NCBI RefSeq assembly: GCF_040183065.1 | Contig: NC_091120.1 | Span: 72,256,708-72,320,707 of the forward strand | DNA from: Periplaneta americana | Taxonomy: Eukaryota; Arthropoda; Insecta; Blattodea; Blattidae | Length of the DNA: 64,000 nt | Direction of reading: 5' to 3' | Shown here: in pieces, positions 1 to 10,062 of the stretch | Layout: each line of letters starts with the position of its first letter | Position numbering within the stretch: position 1 is the first letter of the stretch | Notes under the pieces: model-generated | What the model saw: the letters and a program-made list of their open reading frames with translations, nothing else | What the model was told of the DNA's origin: nothing | Database searches by the model: none | Program-made: the position numbers and the translations under genes

Positions 1-499
1 TTGACCCAAATGAAGTTATTGTCCAACAACCCCTTACATCACTCGGAAGCGAGTTCAAATTTCTAGCAACTGAAACTGTATAGGATGAAGAATATAAAGA
101 TGTCTTGTGATAAGGTATAATGAGTAAATTGTTGTGATGAGACCTGGTACTTAGCTGATGATATGCGGATAAATTTTGAAAACGAGAATCCAAGTAGATT
201 GGGGTAGCGGTGCGCAGAATTTGGAATAAGAGAATAAGAGAATGCAGGGCTCGTCGATCGCTTAGTCTTAAGCAAGAAAGAGTTTGGAAAGACGGAGAAA
301 CATGATCATACTTACGAATATTGCAAACATAACGGACGCACGCATTATGCACACGTTGTAGCCTGCTGCTCAAATTTACATTTAGGTTACTTAATATGAA
401 TGAATGTATATATTGTCTTTCAGCAATATACCTTTCCGTGAGGCGGCACTTTACATTATTAATATATAGTGTCGTCTCACCGTTTTACACGCCTCTCGA
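1..499. other. unassigned AT-rich DNA
   Basis: No exon, tRNA-like box or terminal inverted repeat was recognised here. The short open frames show no familiar motif. Confidence 0.4.
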
Positions 500-1275
500 A
501 CAAGTCAATTGGGACATTACTTATTTTTAATTTATTATTGCAATTCTTCCACTAGTCTTTTCTTGTCTGTCATAAATTCTTCCTCTACTTTACTCCTAAC
601 CCATCATTATATAAAAAATACTGTAACCCCCCCCTCACTCTACAACTCTAATTATTTGCACTTTTCACTACTCCCTTTTCCACATTTCTACTTTTTAGGT
701 CTTAGTTTTCTTCTCTCACGATTTATTTCCCCTTCACACCATTTCCTTAAGTCATACTGTTTTTTCACCTTGTTTTCTCCTCTTCCTTCATCACTGCTCT
801 CTGAACTATCTCCTACTTGCATTACTCTACTTCTAGTCAGCCTCTATATAGATCTTAGTTCCTTCACCCGTTTCGGAATTGCTCCCATCTGTTGTCCACT
901 ATTTCCATTCGCTTGCATTGAGGTCTTGTTCTGCTGAGCTTGCTAAACTTGCTGAATACCAGTTCGCGTCACTCCTGTTTCTTTTTCAGTTGACGTCACT
1001 GCCTGCTTTCCGGAAATTTTCACCGAGTTTGATACGTTTGCATTTGACTTGCGTACACTCACCACACTTGTGTCACTAACCTCGCCTTTAGATACAATAT
1101 TCTTGATTTTTTCTTTCAAAATTTTTCTGTTCCTTTCCTTTTCTTCTGAGTCTACGATCGGTTCCTTTAACGTTACTAAGCACTCCTCTGCACTAAAAAC
1201 CAAATTGTTTATCTTAATTTTGTCCTTGATGAGTTTCGCGAATTGTCCATCTTTTCGTGCTACATTTACTTAATA
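500..1275 (-). pseudogene. degenerate retroelement-like ORF (possible LINE ORF1)
   Basis: Read on the minus strand, the frame covering about 1262-943 encodes a lysine- and glutamate-rich, hydrophilic protein. It continues past a nonsense TAG near 940 into a glutamine-rich stretch and then a serine/acidic stretch ending near 500. There is no start, intron or membrane segment like the host genes nearby. The composition would fit a nucleic-acid-binding first ORF of a non-LTR retrotransposon, but I see no zinc knuckle and no family signature. It could also be a dead host exon. The call is inference from composition and surroundings. Confidence 0.3.
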
Positions 1276-1339
1276 TAATATCGCAATAGACGAAGTGTGG
1301 CATCACGAGTGTTTATACAAGAATTAATTTTAGTTTATC

Positions 1340-1457
1340 AGGAAGAAAAGACCGGAAAAACCTTAACCAGGTAACTTGTCCCACCCAGAATTTGGTCCCG
1401 GGCCCGCTCGTTCCACGGTCAGGCATGCCAACTGTTACTCCACAGAGGTGGACCGGA
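1340..1457 (-). repeat. tRNA-derived SINE fragment (family 1)
   Basis: The stretch matches the head end of the SINE found in better copies at 22745-23011, 41914-42393 and 59463-59703. It has the 'accaggtaacttg' segment, a degraded B box and the 'actccacagaggtgga' head, all reading on the minus strand. The tail half is missing. Confidence 0.65.
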
Positions 1458-1574
1458 GGATTGTTCATCCAATATTGGGATGGGAATAATTAACATTTAA
1501 AACTACGGAAGCTGATGTTGAAGTGACGGGGGAAACCGAAATATCAAGGAAAGCCTCATATCTCTCTGTTTCAG

Positions 1575-1804
1575 TTCTTGCCGTGTACCTGTGGTTGGCC
1601 GTGTTCAACTTCTACCGCCAGCTCGTGGCACGTCCTGCAGCCGCCACGGGTTCGCGGGCACAGAGTTGCAGCTTCTCGGATCTCTGTGAGATCGTGAGTT
1701 GGCGGCCGAGATCCGAACCCGAGACCCCTAACGCCGAGCTCCAGAACTCTCGCAACCTGTACATCGAGTGCACTAGAGGCGCTTCTGCGAACGCTATGCT
1801 GTAG
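1575..1804 (+). CDS. gene A, last exon: C-terminus of a four-pass membrane protein (paralogue of gene B)
   Basis: A polypyrimidine tract and AG at 1573-1574 precede an exon starting in phase 1, as do the last exons of gene B (37621) and remnant C (38934). The first residues, VLAVYLWLAVFNFYRQL, match the gene B counterpart MVAMYFWVTVYNYYREL in spacing (YxW, then VxNxYRxL), so this is the end of transmembrane segment 4. The tail of about 60 residues is much longer than gene B's. It is rich in Arg, Ser and Ala, presumably cytoplasmic, and ends with TAG at 1802-1804. The earlier exons should lie left of the window. The open frame continues upstream of 1575, but that part is intron. I infer a tandem duplicate of gene B. 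No enzymatic role is suggested. Confidence 0.72.
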
Positions 1805-2110
1805 GTACTGTCCGTTGAGTCTTTTTCAGTTACGTGAAGTGTAAGTAGCCTACATGATTGATGCCTGCAATTTGCTTCTGACCTGGTTTAGCAAGCTTGC
1901 TCTGACGCGTGTCTTGTCTTGTGTAGCAGGTCTCGTAAAAGAAAAAGTCTACATCCTTGCTGTCTCTTCCTTTCAACATGTCCCAACTGCCTTTAAGGTC
2001 ACGATCTTACTTGTCTATAACATGGCTAAGCCCCAATTACAAGAAAGAGTACAGAATTATAGTTAAGGTATTTATGCCATAAAATGGAAAATAAATACAA
2101 GTTTTAAAAT
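1805..2110 (+). other. gene A 3' UTR with polyadenylation signal
   Basis: About 290 bases after the gene A stop, AATAAA occurs at 2090-2095. This is a plausible 3' end for the gene. The UTR itself shows no repeats. Confidence 0.45.
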
Positions 2111-2287
2111 GTAAAAATGGGAATTAAGCAGTAACGAATAGGTAGCAAAATTATTCTAATCGACTATTTTCAGTATATTAGTAAGAAAAAAATTATATTT
2201 AATATAAGAAATGATGAAATCCAGATCTCAAATTTTACATATAATTCACTGTAATGAGAACACATTCTTAATAGCGATAAATTTATG

Positions 2288-2308
2288 TATAATAATAACA
2301 ATAATAAC

Positions 2309-2361
<53 letters not shown>
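2288..2361. repeat. (AAT)n microsatellite
   Basis: An almost pure AAT trinucleotide run with a few AAC interruptions at its left end. The leucine-rich frame on the minus strand is only a translation of this repeat. Confidence 0.95.
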
Positions 2362-2362
<1 letters not shown>

Positions 2363-2500
2363 TGGCTTACAGTAGTTATTACATTAATATATAGACCGTA
2401 AAACAACATGAAAGCGAATAATGAAAGTAAAAGTAAATAATGAAAGTTAAGATAAATAATGTTAGTGAGACAATAATAAACAATGGTAATAAATAGTATA

Positions 2501-2503
<3 letters not shown>

Positions 2504-2552
<49 letters not shown>
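2504..2552. repeat. (AAT)n microsatellite
   Basis: A second AAT run, about 140 bases after the first. The intervening DNA is AT-rich with reiterated 'aataatgaaagt'. Confidence 0.95.
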
Positions 2553-2553
<1 letters not shown>

Positions 2554-3034
2554 AATAATTTAAATATTTATATAAAACCATTAAACATTGAGAAAGTTGA
2601 AACAACTAATATTGTCAACGAGAATTGTTTAAAAATATTTCCATAATCTATTCTTAAATTGGTTTGATGTCTGACAATATCTGATATTACTCGGTAGGGA
2701 ATTCCGAAGTTGAGGAACAGCCACAGTGAAAGAAGAGGAGTATGGGAGGGAAGGGATAATATTGAGGAGTGTTGTGATCGTGTGTCTAGATTATGGTGGG
2801 TGGATAAAGTTTGAAAACGAGACGCGAGATAAACAGATCAGGTGTTTGTTTTTTTCTTTTTTTTTTTTCTTTTTGTAATGCAACAATTGGCGATTTCTTA
2901 AATTGATATTCGAGCGTTAAGCTGGATTTGTGACAACATTTCGCTTACCCAGTAGATCGCTGAATATTTAATGCAATAAAAGTTGCTCACGACTGGTAAG
3001 AGGCATTAAATTAAATTCAGTAAGTAGGTAGACT
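2553..3034. other. unassigned spacer
   Basis: Contains a T-rich run near 2848-2874. No exon, tRNA-like box or inverted terminal repeat was recognised. Confidence 0.4.
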
Positions 3035-3320
3035 GCCGTCCATCACTGTAGAGTAAAGGTCAGTGCATCTGACTGTGAAACGAGCGGGCCCGGATTCAAA
3101 TCCTGGTTGGGACAAGTTACCTGACTGGGATTTTTCCGGGGTTTTCCCTCAATCAATTGAATCAGAAATGCTGGATAACTTTCAGCGTTGGACCTCGGAC
3201 TGCCATTAATTCACATATCATCCATACCATAGCTTGGGTTAAGTTCGCGGTGCGACGTGCTGTCCTTGTATAAGAGCACTTCCGTTCGGCTACCCAATCA
3301 TTCAAGAGAAAGAAAAAGTA
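3035..3320 (+). repeat. tRNA-derived SINE (family 1), plus orientation
   Basis: The head reads on the plus strand: an A-box-like segment (3050-3075), then a B-box-like 'ggattcaaatcc' (3091-3102), then 'gggacaagttacctg' and the 'tccggggttttccctca' body shared with the minus-strand copies. After the body it carries a different tail, 'cttgtataagagcactt...', ending in an A-rich run near 3320. This suggests a subfamily. Confidence 0.75.
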
Positions 3321-3324
3321 GACT

Positions 3325-3845
3325 GCTGTACGAAATTTGGTTTGGAATGAAGAATAATGATATTTTTGAAAAAAAAATAAATAAATAAAGATGTCTTGAA
3401 AATCGTTTTTGAATTTTTTTCCGTTTGATAAGTATGTGCTTTACAAGCGGGAGACCAAATTACTGAGGCATAATAAAACACGCTGTCAAATTGAGAATTG
3501 CATGTTCGTGTTATGACTGCAAAAACTAGAGACTGCGAACCACTGTGAAGAGCTTACGAGAAAGTCTCTGCAAGATGTATTTTAATGCGGTGCGGGGAGG
3601 TATTGACGAATGGAGCACTGCTCTTTCAAGAATTGACAGGAGAAAAGATAAGTTGCTATGAGTTATGAACCTTATGACCAAAGCCCGGATTTCTAAGCAA
3701 AATGCATATTCTTTTTCACACTTTTAAAGGTAAGCAGAAAGGTTATACTTCGTAGGACACACCTGGATAAGCAGTTATAACTATGTTTGTTAGTATTATA
3801 GATTTATCAATTTGTCATACAGAATAATATCTGTAATATTGACAA
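3325..3845. other. unassigned spacer
   Basis: AT-rich DNA between two repeats. Nothing recognised. Confidence 0.4.
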
Positions 3846-3870
3846 TTAATATTTGAGGAGAAAAATTCGC

Positions 3871-3942
3871 TCTGGCGCCGGGGATCGAACCCGGGTCCTT
3901 GGTTCTACGTATCAAGAGCTCTGACCACTGAGTTACGCCGAA
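3871..3942 (-). repeat. tRNA-like sequence (left arm of palindrome)
   Basis: The minus-strand reading has the same acceptor, D-arm and T-arm sequences as the right-arm copy at 4280-4351. The anticodon-stem region has changes (ctcttgatacg instead of cgcttggtacg) that weaken that stem. This is probably a tRNA-derived pseudogene serving as a SINE head. Confidence 0.6.
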
Positions 3943-4279
3943 TTCAATCCACAGCACCGGATCGAATTCTCCTCCATCAATGTTTCCCTTTGTGACCTGA
4001 CTCCAAGTTAGGCATATAATATGTTGACGTATATGTCCAATGTCAACTGCCATTATACTAGGAGCGCACCCAGCTGAGCTGCAGTGCATATGTCTGTACA
4101 GATTATTGTGCACTTAGCTGCGGAATCCCGGCCAAACAAGTCACTCAGCTGAGTGCGCTCCTAGTATAATGGCAGTTGACATTGGACATATACGTCAACG
4201 TAATATAAGCCTAACTTGGGATAAGGCCACAAAGGGAAACATTGAAGGAGGAGAATTCGATCCGGTGCTGTGGATTGAA

Positions 4280-4351
4280 TTCGGCGTAACTCAGTGGTCA
4301 GAGCGCTTGGTACGAAGAACCAAGGACCCGGGTTCGATCCCCGGCGCCGGA
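4280..4351 (+). repeat. tRNA-like sequence with foldable cloverleaf, anticodon GAA (right arm of palindrome)
   Basis: All four stems can be drawn by hand. Acceptor TTCGGCG pairs with CGCCGGA through seven pairs, one of them G-U. The D arm has CTC with GAG. The anticodon stem TTGGT/ACCAA has loop ACGAAGA, which puts GAA (Phe) at the anticodon. The T arm CCGGG/CCCGG has loop TTCGATC. A box and B box are good polymerase III promoters. Against a working tRNA: the base before the anticodon is C, not U; the first D-stem pair is A-C; and it lies in a repeat. I call it a tRNA-derived SINE promoter rather than a tRNA gene. Confidence 0.6.
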
Positions 4352-4379
4352 GCGAATTTTTCTCCTCAAATATTAATGT

Positions 4380-5030
4380 TTGTTAGTGCTTATAAATGCT
4401 TATTTCGCAGGAAAACGATTTTGCTTACTTATTTTATGATTTTTAACTAAAACAGCATATTTTACTCAAAACTATAATTTTAAAAGTGCATATTTCTCTC
4501 CTAGCAGTCATTTATCACTGACTCCCCTGTTTTTTTACTGGCTAATAAAAAATTAACTTCAATCGAATGCGCAAGAAAGCAATGCTAGGATATGACCCAG
4601 GATGTTGTGAAATAATACTGCGTAGTTCTAATTAGGAGAGAACCTTGGGATTCCCCGCCAAGCTTCTGCGACTAGGCAGGTCAATCGATTATCGCATTTA
4701 TCGGAATGTCATCATGTGCATGGATGGTGAATCCCGAGTTCCAAGCTGCAGTGTGCAAGTTGTGCAACACGCGTTGGTTCAATTAGGTGTGTGTGTGATT
4801 GCTCGCTGTTGTAGTTAAGGAATGCCACCCACAAAAACCTCTCAATCAGCATTCTACGAAACAAATAATTTATCATCATATTTCCGTGCATTCGTTTATG
4901 CTTATTTTCACCATCTTTCGAGCTTATTTTACTCCTTCCGTGTATTCGTTTTTGCTTATTTTGGTGCTTATTTTGACCATTTTTCGTGCCTATTTGCTTA
5001 ATTATTTTACTGTTTGATTGTGCTTAGATA
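4380..5030. repeat. region with reiterated GCTTATTT motifs
   Basis: The motif GCTTATT or close variants occurs around 4385-4435 and again many times between 4895 and 5025, in the same orientation at both ends. Short subterminal repeats of this kind are typical of non-autonomous hAT elements, but I could not fix terminal inverted repeats or a target duplication. The middle part (4440-4890) shows nothing recognisable. Confidence 0.35.
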
Positions 5031-5083
5031 TCCAGGCTTTACTTATGACATTGAACAGATGACATCACTGTCATCACTTACTT

Positions 5084-6069
5084 ACTTACTGGCTTTTAAG
5101 GAACCCGGAGGTTCATTGCCGCCCTCACATAAGCCCACCATTGGTCCCTATCCTAAGCAAGATTAATCCAGTCTCTATCATCATATCCCACCTCCCTCAA
5201 ATCCATTTTAATATTATCTTCCCATCTACGTCTCGGCCTCCTCAAACGTATTTTTCCCTCCGGCCTCCCAACTAACACTCTATATGCATTTCTGGATTCG
5301 CCCATACGTGCTACATGCCAAATGCCAATCTCAAACGTCTGGATTTAATGTTCCTAATTATGTCAGGAGAAGAATACAATGCAATTCCGCATTCTGTAAC
5401 TTTCTCCATTCTCCTGTAACTTCATCCCTCTTAGCTCCAAATATTTTCCTAAGCAACTTATTCTCAAACGCGCTTAACCTATGTTCCTCTCTCAAAGTGA
5501 GAGTCCAAGTTTCACAACCATAAAGAACAACCGGTAATATAACTGTTTTATAAATTCAAACTTTCAATTTTTTTTTTACAGCAGACTGGATGATAAAAGC
5601 TTCTCAACCGAATAATACAGGCATTTCCCATATTTATTCTGTGTTTAATTTCCTCCCGAGCATCATTTATATTTGTTACTGTTGCTCCCAGGTATTTGAA
5701 TTTTTCTACCTCTTCAAAAGATAAATTTCAAATTTTTATATTTCCATTTCGTACAATATTCTCGTCACGAGACGTAATCATATACTTTGTCTTTTCGGGA
5801 TTTACTTCCAAACCCATCTCTCTACTTGCTTCAAGTAAAATTCCCGTACTTTCCCTAATCGTTTGTGGATTTTCTCCTAACATATTCACGTCATCTGCAT
5901 AGGCAAGCAGCTGATGTAGCCCATTCAATTCCAAATCCTCTCTATTTTCCTGGACTTTCCTAACGGCATACTCTAGAGCAAAGTTAAAAGGTAAAGGTGA
6001 TAGTGCATCTCCTTGCTTTAGCCCACAGTGAATTGGAAACGCATCTGACAGAAACTGACCTTCAGCACA
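5084..6069 (-). mobile_element. LINE (family A), 3' part of reverse transcriptase ORF
   Basis: The minus strand encodes, in order, a block with [12 protein letters not shown] and FALEYAV, the active-site motif [11 protein letters not shown] (YADD), the NPEKTKYM region, and the C-terminal end WINLA-stop-DRDQWWAYV followed by AAMNLRVP. It ends in a (TAAG)n tail, seen as cttacttactta at 5088-5099. The TAG in place of a Gln codon near the end and a gap around 5523-5690 show it is dead. The 5' part, including the endonuclease, is missing, as expected of 5'-truncated reverse transcription. The tail type and motif set suggest an RTE-like or related non-LTR clade. The clade is inferred. Confidence 0.85.
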
Positions 6070-7701
6070 TGGTGTTTAATTATATTGTGGCTGAAAATAT
6101 CAAATAGTTTGAGACTAGCTCTGTGTGGGTGTGTTGTATAAATTGAAACTGTTAGTTTATATTTTAAAAATTGATCGAATGTTTTCATATTGGTAGTTAC
6201 TGTAATGTAGTTACTCTACATTCCTACCAGGGCTGATCTCGTGAGCCCCCCCACAGTGATTAGTGATTACTAATAGCTAACAATGGTCATAATACTCAAC
6301 AATGGATGTTAGGGGTACCAATATAAATTTTCTCAGAGTCTCTGAGACCATTGAACTCAATTTCAAGTTTATGCTAACTTCCAGATTGAAATTACAACTC
6401 ATTAAAATTGTAAAGGTGTATATGGATCGCTCTGTACTTTCACTTGCTTACTTCAGCTAAGATATTCAATAATTTTGAAATTCTGATGTTTGATTTGAAT
6501 GATAGTAACCTGTTCTGGTTTTTTTAGCGCTCTGGAAGTTATAGCAACGACTCCCATTCAAGCTTCCAGAGCGCTTAGAATATATGAGGCAATTTCGATG
6601 TCTTTTATGCATTATCTGCAGTCTCATCTTCTATTACATTAACTCACATTGTGTTATTTCATTATAACATTACGTGCGAAAATTCTTTTTAAGTGTTCAA
6701 GGCATTTTTTTTATTTTTACGCTGTTCTTTCAACAACAGGTTTCTAGGAATTGATTTCCTGTATTTTATTTTTATTTATTGGTCCATTTTCAATTTTCCC
6801 TTTTACAGAATTTTCAGATATTCCAAGAGTGCAGTCTGAATCAATGCGAGGGATTGCTTTTGGATGGTTTATAGTATTTCTTTCCATACATAATCCGACA
6901 TTAAAACCAAAGCCTGTAATTAATATTTCAAAATGTGAATTTTTCTTATCTTTAATATTCTACTTGCGTGTAATGACAGTTGTGTTATAAATGCAACACG
7001 AAGGAAAGAGAGGACATGCAATATTTCAAGCTTGTAATTATTATGCTTTCATAGCTGTGTGTTGCCATGGTTACAGAAAATAAAATAAAGCTTGGACGTG
7101 CTCTGTGTTAGTTCGGAGTGGACTGACAAACTCGTATTCGCGTTTGAAGTGCATGTTAAACTTCAGATGTCTCGGATATATCCCTCTTATTCTCGACACG
7201 TAGGTGCTATTTATCGGTTGTGTACGAAGAACCCAAGTCAAGTCGCACCAAACTTTCTTAGGAACAGATACAAGGAATTTTATTTACTTGCACAAAACTT
7301 TCCGAAAAATATGTGGCAATGTCAGAATATACAATATTTCATATTTGCGAAATACGGAGTGTAGAGGAGAAAATTTTAAGATTTAAAAATTGAATTAAAG
7401 CACAAACTGAATGATTTCTTCATGGAAATGATTACCAAAAACAGTACATCTTAAATCATATAATTGAAAATAACCGTTTTTAATAGTAAGGTCTTGCAGT
7501 GACGTTAATTATTGTCACCTGATTCCTGGAAACATTTCTAAAAGAAAAAAAAAGAAAATTCACATTGCTGGATTTTACATTTCTGAAGAAATTTCCATCT
7601 CTTTCGAATCCAAGCAGTCGTTCTAGATCTTGCGTCAGAAGACAAAAGGAAGTAGACCTAAACGCCAAACATGGATTTTTATGTTATAGTTGATTCATAT
7701 A
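6070..7701. other. unassigned spacer with one hairpin
   Basis: No family recognised. A perfect short inverted repeat AGCGCTCTGGAAG / CTTCCAGAGCGCT lies at about 6527-6575 with a loop of roughly 22 bases. The open frames near 6751-6990 and 7092-7386 show no domain motifs. Confidence 0.4.
6527..6575. repeat. short perfect inverted repeat (hairpin)
   Basis: AGCGCTCTGGAAG and its complement are separated by about 22 bases. No run of T follows and no gene lies next to it, so a role is not evident. Confidence 0.6.
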
Positions 7702-9237
7702 CCGGTTGTTGACTTGGAACACGCATCATAGGGACTTCAATGCTAAAATTTATATTTTGTTATATTATCTCCCTTATTATTATAGGGAAAATGTCATTGA
7801 ATTTTTTGTAGAGAAAAAAATTCTGCATCCATTTCTTTTTTTAATTAAAATTTTGATTGTGAGTATGTTTGGAATTAATTAAAATTAAAAAGTAATTATA
7901 CGAGAGACTGTTGTACCTTTAGCATAGTGTACCTTTGAACATTTTTTGGCTTTTAATTTTTGCTGCTACCTAGAGGACTCAAACTTAAGTAGATTCTAGA
8001 GAATGCCGCTAAGTAGCTCTGGTCGTAGTTTCGGTTTGATTTACTGCAAAGTGTGAGTTCTGTAGACAAAATAATTTTTTTTTAGTATCAAAAGTAAATA
8101 TTTCGTTCATAGATATATGTTTTCTAACACAAAACCAGGTTGTATTTGTTAATATCTTTCAAGTACGGTATGTTCCCTATCATGTGGTGAGTAATAACAT
8201 ATTTTAATTTTTATGATTTATTCGAATCTCTAGTTTAAAAGTGCACCCTCTTGTACATTTGAACATAAAACATGTACCATGGAACATGTTCCAAGGTACA
8301 AAATACTATCAGTTTTTGTTTTCTTTTATTTTAAGATCATTTCACTAAGTAAGTCTGGAGTTAAGAGGTCTCAAATTGATACGGATGCCATGAAGAAAGC
8401 TGTTGAAGCAGTTACTCAAGGAAATAAAATCTAAATCAGACAAGCCTGCTCTGGTTTATGATGACAATGCATTTTAAATATGATTGTCAGTTTTTACAGC
8501 TTATATTCCCACCTATATTCCACTTAAAACTTAAAAGAGAGTATGTTCCAAGGTACATGAACCTGTTGTTCCTTTGAACACATTACATATCCCTTCATTT
8601 TATTTTTTCCATCCTTAATAGATCTGTAACACAGGAAAATACATACAGGAAATTGTAAAGAAATCTTCAATAATTATGTCAAGCATTTTTTTTATTTTAA
8701 AATTTTCATTTCCCAAAATTAAAAAAACAAATTAAATTTGAAACTTAAAAGAGAGTATGTTCCAAGGTACATGAACCTGTTGTATCTTTGAACACATTAT
8801 ATATATCCCTTCATTTTATTTTTTCCATCCTTAATAGAAGTACATACAGGAAAGAAATCTTCAATAATCATTTCAAGCATTTTTTATTAAAAAAATTTCA
8901 CTTCCCAAAATTAAAATTAAAATAAAATTTGAAAAGTGTTTAGAGGTCAACAGTCTCCTTTAACCATCTTTAATGAAAACTTAACTACAGTAGATCATGG
9001 GCAACTGATATCTGTGTTTAAAATAAAATATGTGTCGGGAATATTTTGTATTATTTTTTTAGATATTTTATCCCCATCCAGAAATTGTTTTTAAGTTATG
9101 ATTGGATGCAGAATTTTTTCTCTACAAAAAACTTTAATGATATTTTCTTCTATAATAATTACGGGAGCTAATACAACAAAATATACATTTTAGCATTGAA
9201 ATCTACAATATGGTGCGTGATTCAAGTCACCATTCTG
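7702..9237. mobile_element. non-autonomous pogo-like element with long terminal inverted repeats
   Basis: About 130 bases at 7702-7840 match, inverted and imperfectly, the stretch 9100-9237. Shared blocks include GACTTG(g/a)A, CACGC and TTCAATGCTAAAAT at the outside and the Tgcagaattttttctctac block at the inside. A TA flanks each end (7700-7701 and 9238-9239), the target duplication of Tc1/mariner/pogo elements. Near 8364-8435 a short frame reads SQIDTDAMKKAVEAVTQGNK, like the start of a Psq-type helix-turn-helix in pogo/Jerky transposases, then breaks off. The inside holds a 214-bp direct duplication (8528-8741 and 8742-8935) and many copies of GTACCTTTGAACA. No intact transposase remains. 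Confidence 0.7.
8528..8935. repeat. two-copy tandem repeat, unit about 200-214 bases
   Basis: Both units begin with aacttaaaagagagtatg and contain GTTCCAAGGTAC followed about 20 bases later by a (t)CTTTGAACAC block. The second unit is shorter by about 20 bases. It lies within the pogo-like element. Confidence 0.8.
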
Positions 9238-9239
9238 TA

Positions 9240-10054
9240 GGCCTATAGGGTTTTATGTTTGATTTCATGTTGGCACTCCCTGAGATGGATAGTTGCATAT
9301 ATTTTTCGATATTCAAAGGAACAAAGTCATAATGCTGTGTGCAAATGGAAACATTCATCTCACCTTCACTCGTCAGAAGATCGCTAACCGCCTGCACAGG
9401 AATCATTTCGTTGGAAAGGCGTTTTAAATCCCTATGGATCCTATACAATATTCGGTTCACGATGCATTAAGACATTCATACATCTCTAGCTTGTTTACTC
9501 GCCGATCGACAGAGATTGATGAGAACTGCGGGACACACTCCATAGAAAATGTTTTCTGGAGTTCTGGAACTACACTGTTTACCTGCAGATTTCTTCTCTA
9601 TAAGAACAGTCTTTTCCATTGAAGTTGTAGTAACCACGAAAGACAAACAGTTTCAAACACAGATTCGTAGTTTTAAAAAGTCTAGACAAAAACAGTACGA
9701 TTAGTTACCGACTGACACCCCATGGTGACTAAATTGCTTTGAGTTTACGAACTCGTAGCCTGTGCTTAATATCACTTACCTCACTTCGAACATGTGTCCG
9801 GAACAAATTATTGTTTAAAGCAGTCAGATTTATCTCCCGGATCCTGTATTTACTGTACTTAATTGGCAAATCCCACTTTTTACACACTACATTCGGTTAC
9901 TCCCATCTGAAAGGAATTATATTTCAGTTATCCTACATCAGGCTGAGCTCAATTGCAAGATTATTATATTTGAGACACCATACGTTCGGCTCACCCCAGT
10001 GTAGTAGGCTTAAATTTAAATATCAGTAACCGTTCAAGTGACTAACTTCATTAA
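9240..10054. other. unassigned spacer
   Basis: Short open frames on both strands (near 9227-9460, 9434-9622 and 9739-10029) carry no domain motif and no plausible splice context that I could see. Confidence 0.4.
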
Positions 10055-10062
10055 CTTATTAA

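Larger units (their letters stand above)
3846..4376. mobile_element. 531-bp foldback (palindromic) element with a tRNA-like sequence in each arm
   Basis: The left arm (3846 to about 4080) is the reverse complement, with few mismatches, of the right arm (about 4145-4376). A unique centre of about 65 bases separates them. Outer ends are TTAATATTTGAGG on the left and its complement on the right. Each arm carries a complete tRNA-shaped sequence near its outer end. Either two SINE copies inserted head to head, or the whole is a foldback element. Because homology stops at the same base on both sides, a single palindromic unit or an inverted duplication is more likely than two independent insertions. 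Confidence 0.75.

Noticed and set aside
1523-1574. Coding start of gene A at an ATG before the exon
   Set aside because: The stretch ends in a pyrimidine tract and CAG, and the other two last exons show that homology begins after that AG.
2170-2409. Leucine-rich open frame on the minus strand
   Set aside because: Translation of an AAT microsatellite. The same applies to the frames at 20885-21076 and 57301-57564, and to the tyrosine, isoleucine and asparagine runs at 56981-57564.
4280-4351. Functional tRNA-Phe gene
   Set aside because: The cloverleaf is fair, but C33, the first D-stem mismatch and its place in a repeated palindrome argue for a tRNA-derived repeat.
5728-5934. Active reverse transcriptase
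   Set aside because: The YADD motif is present, but the copy is 5'-truncated with a nonsense codon near the end and an internal gap.
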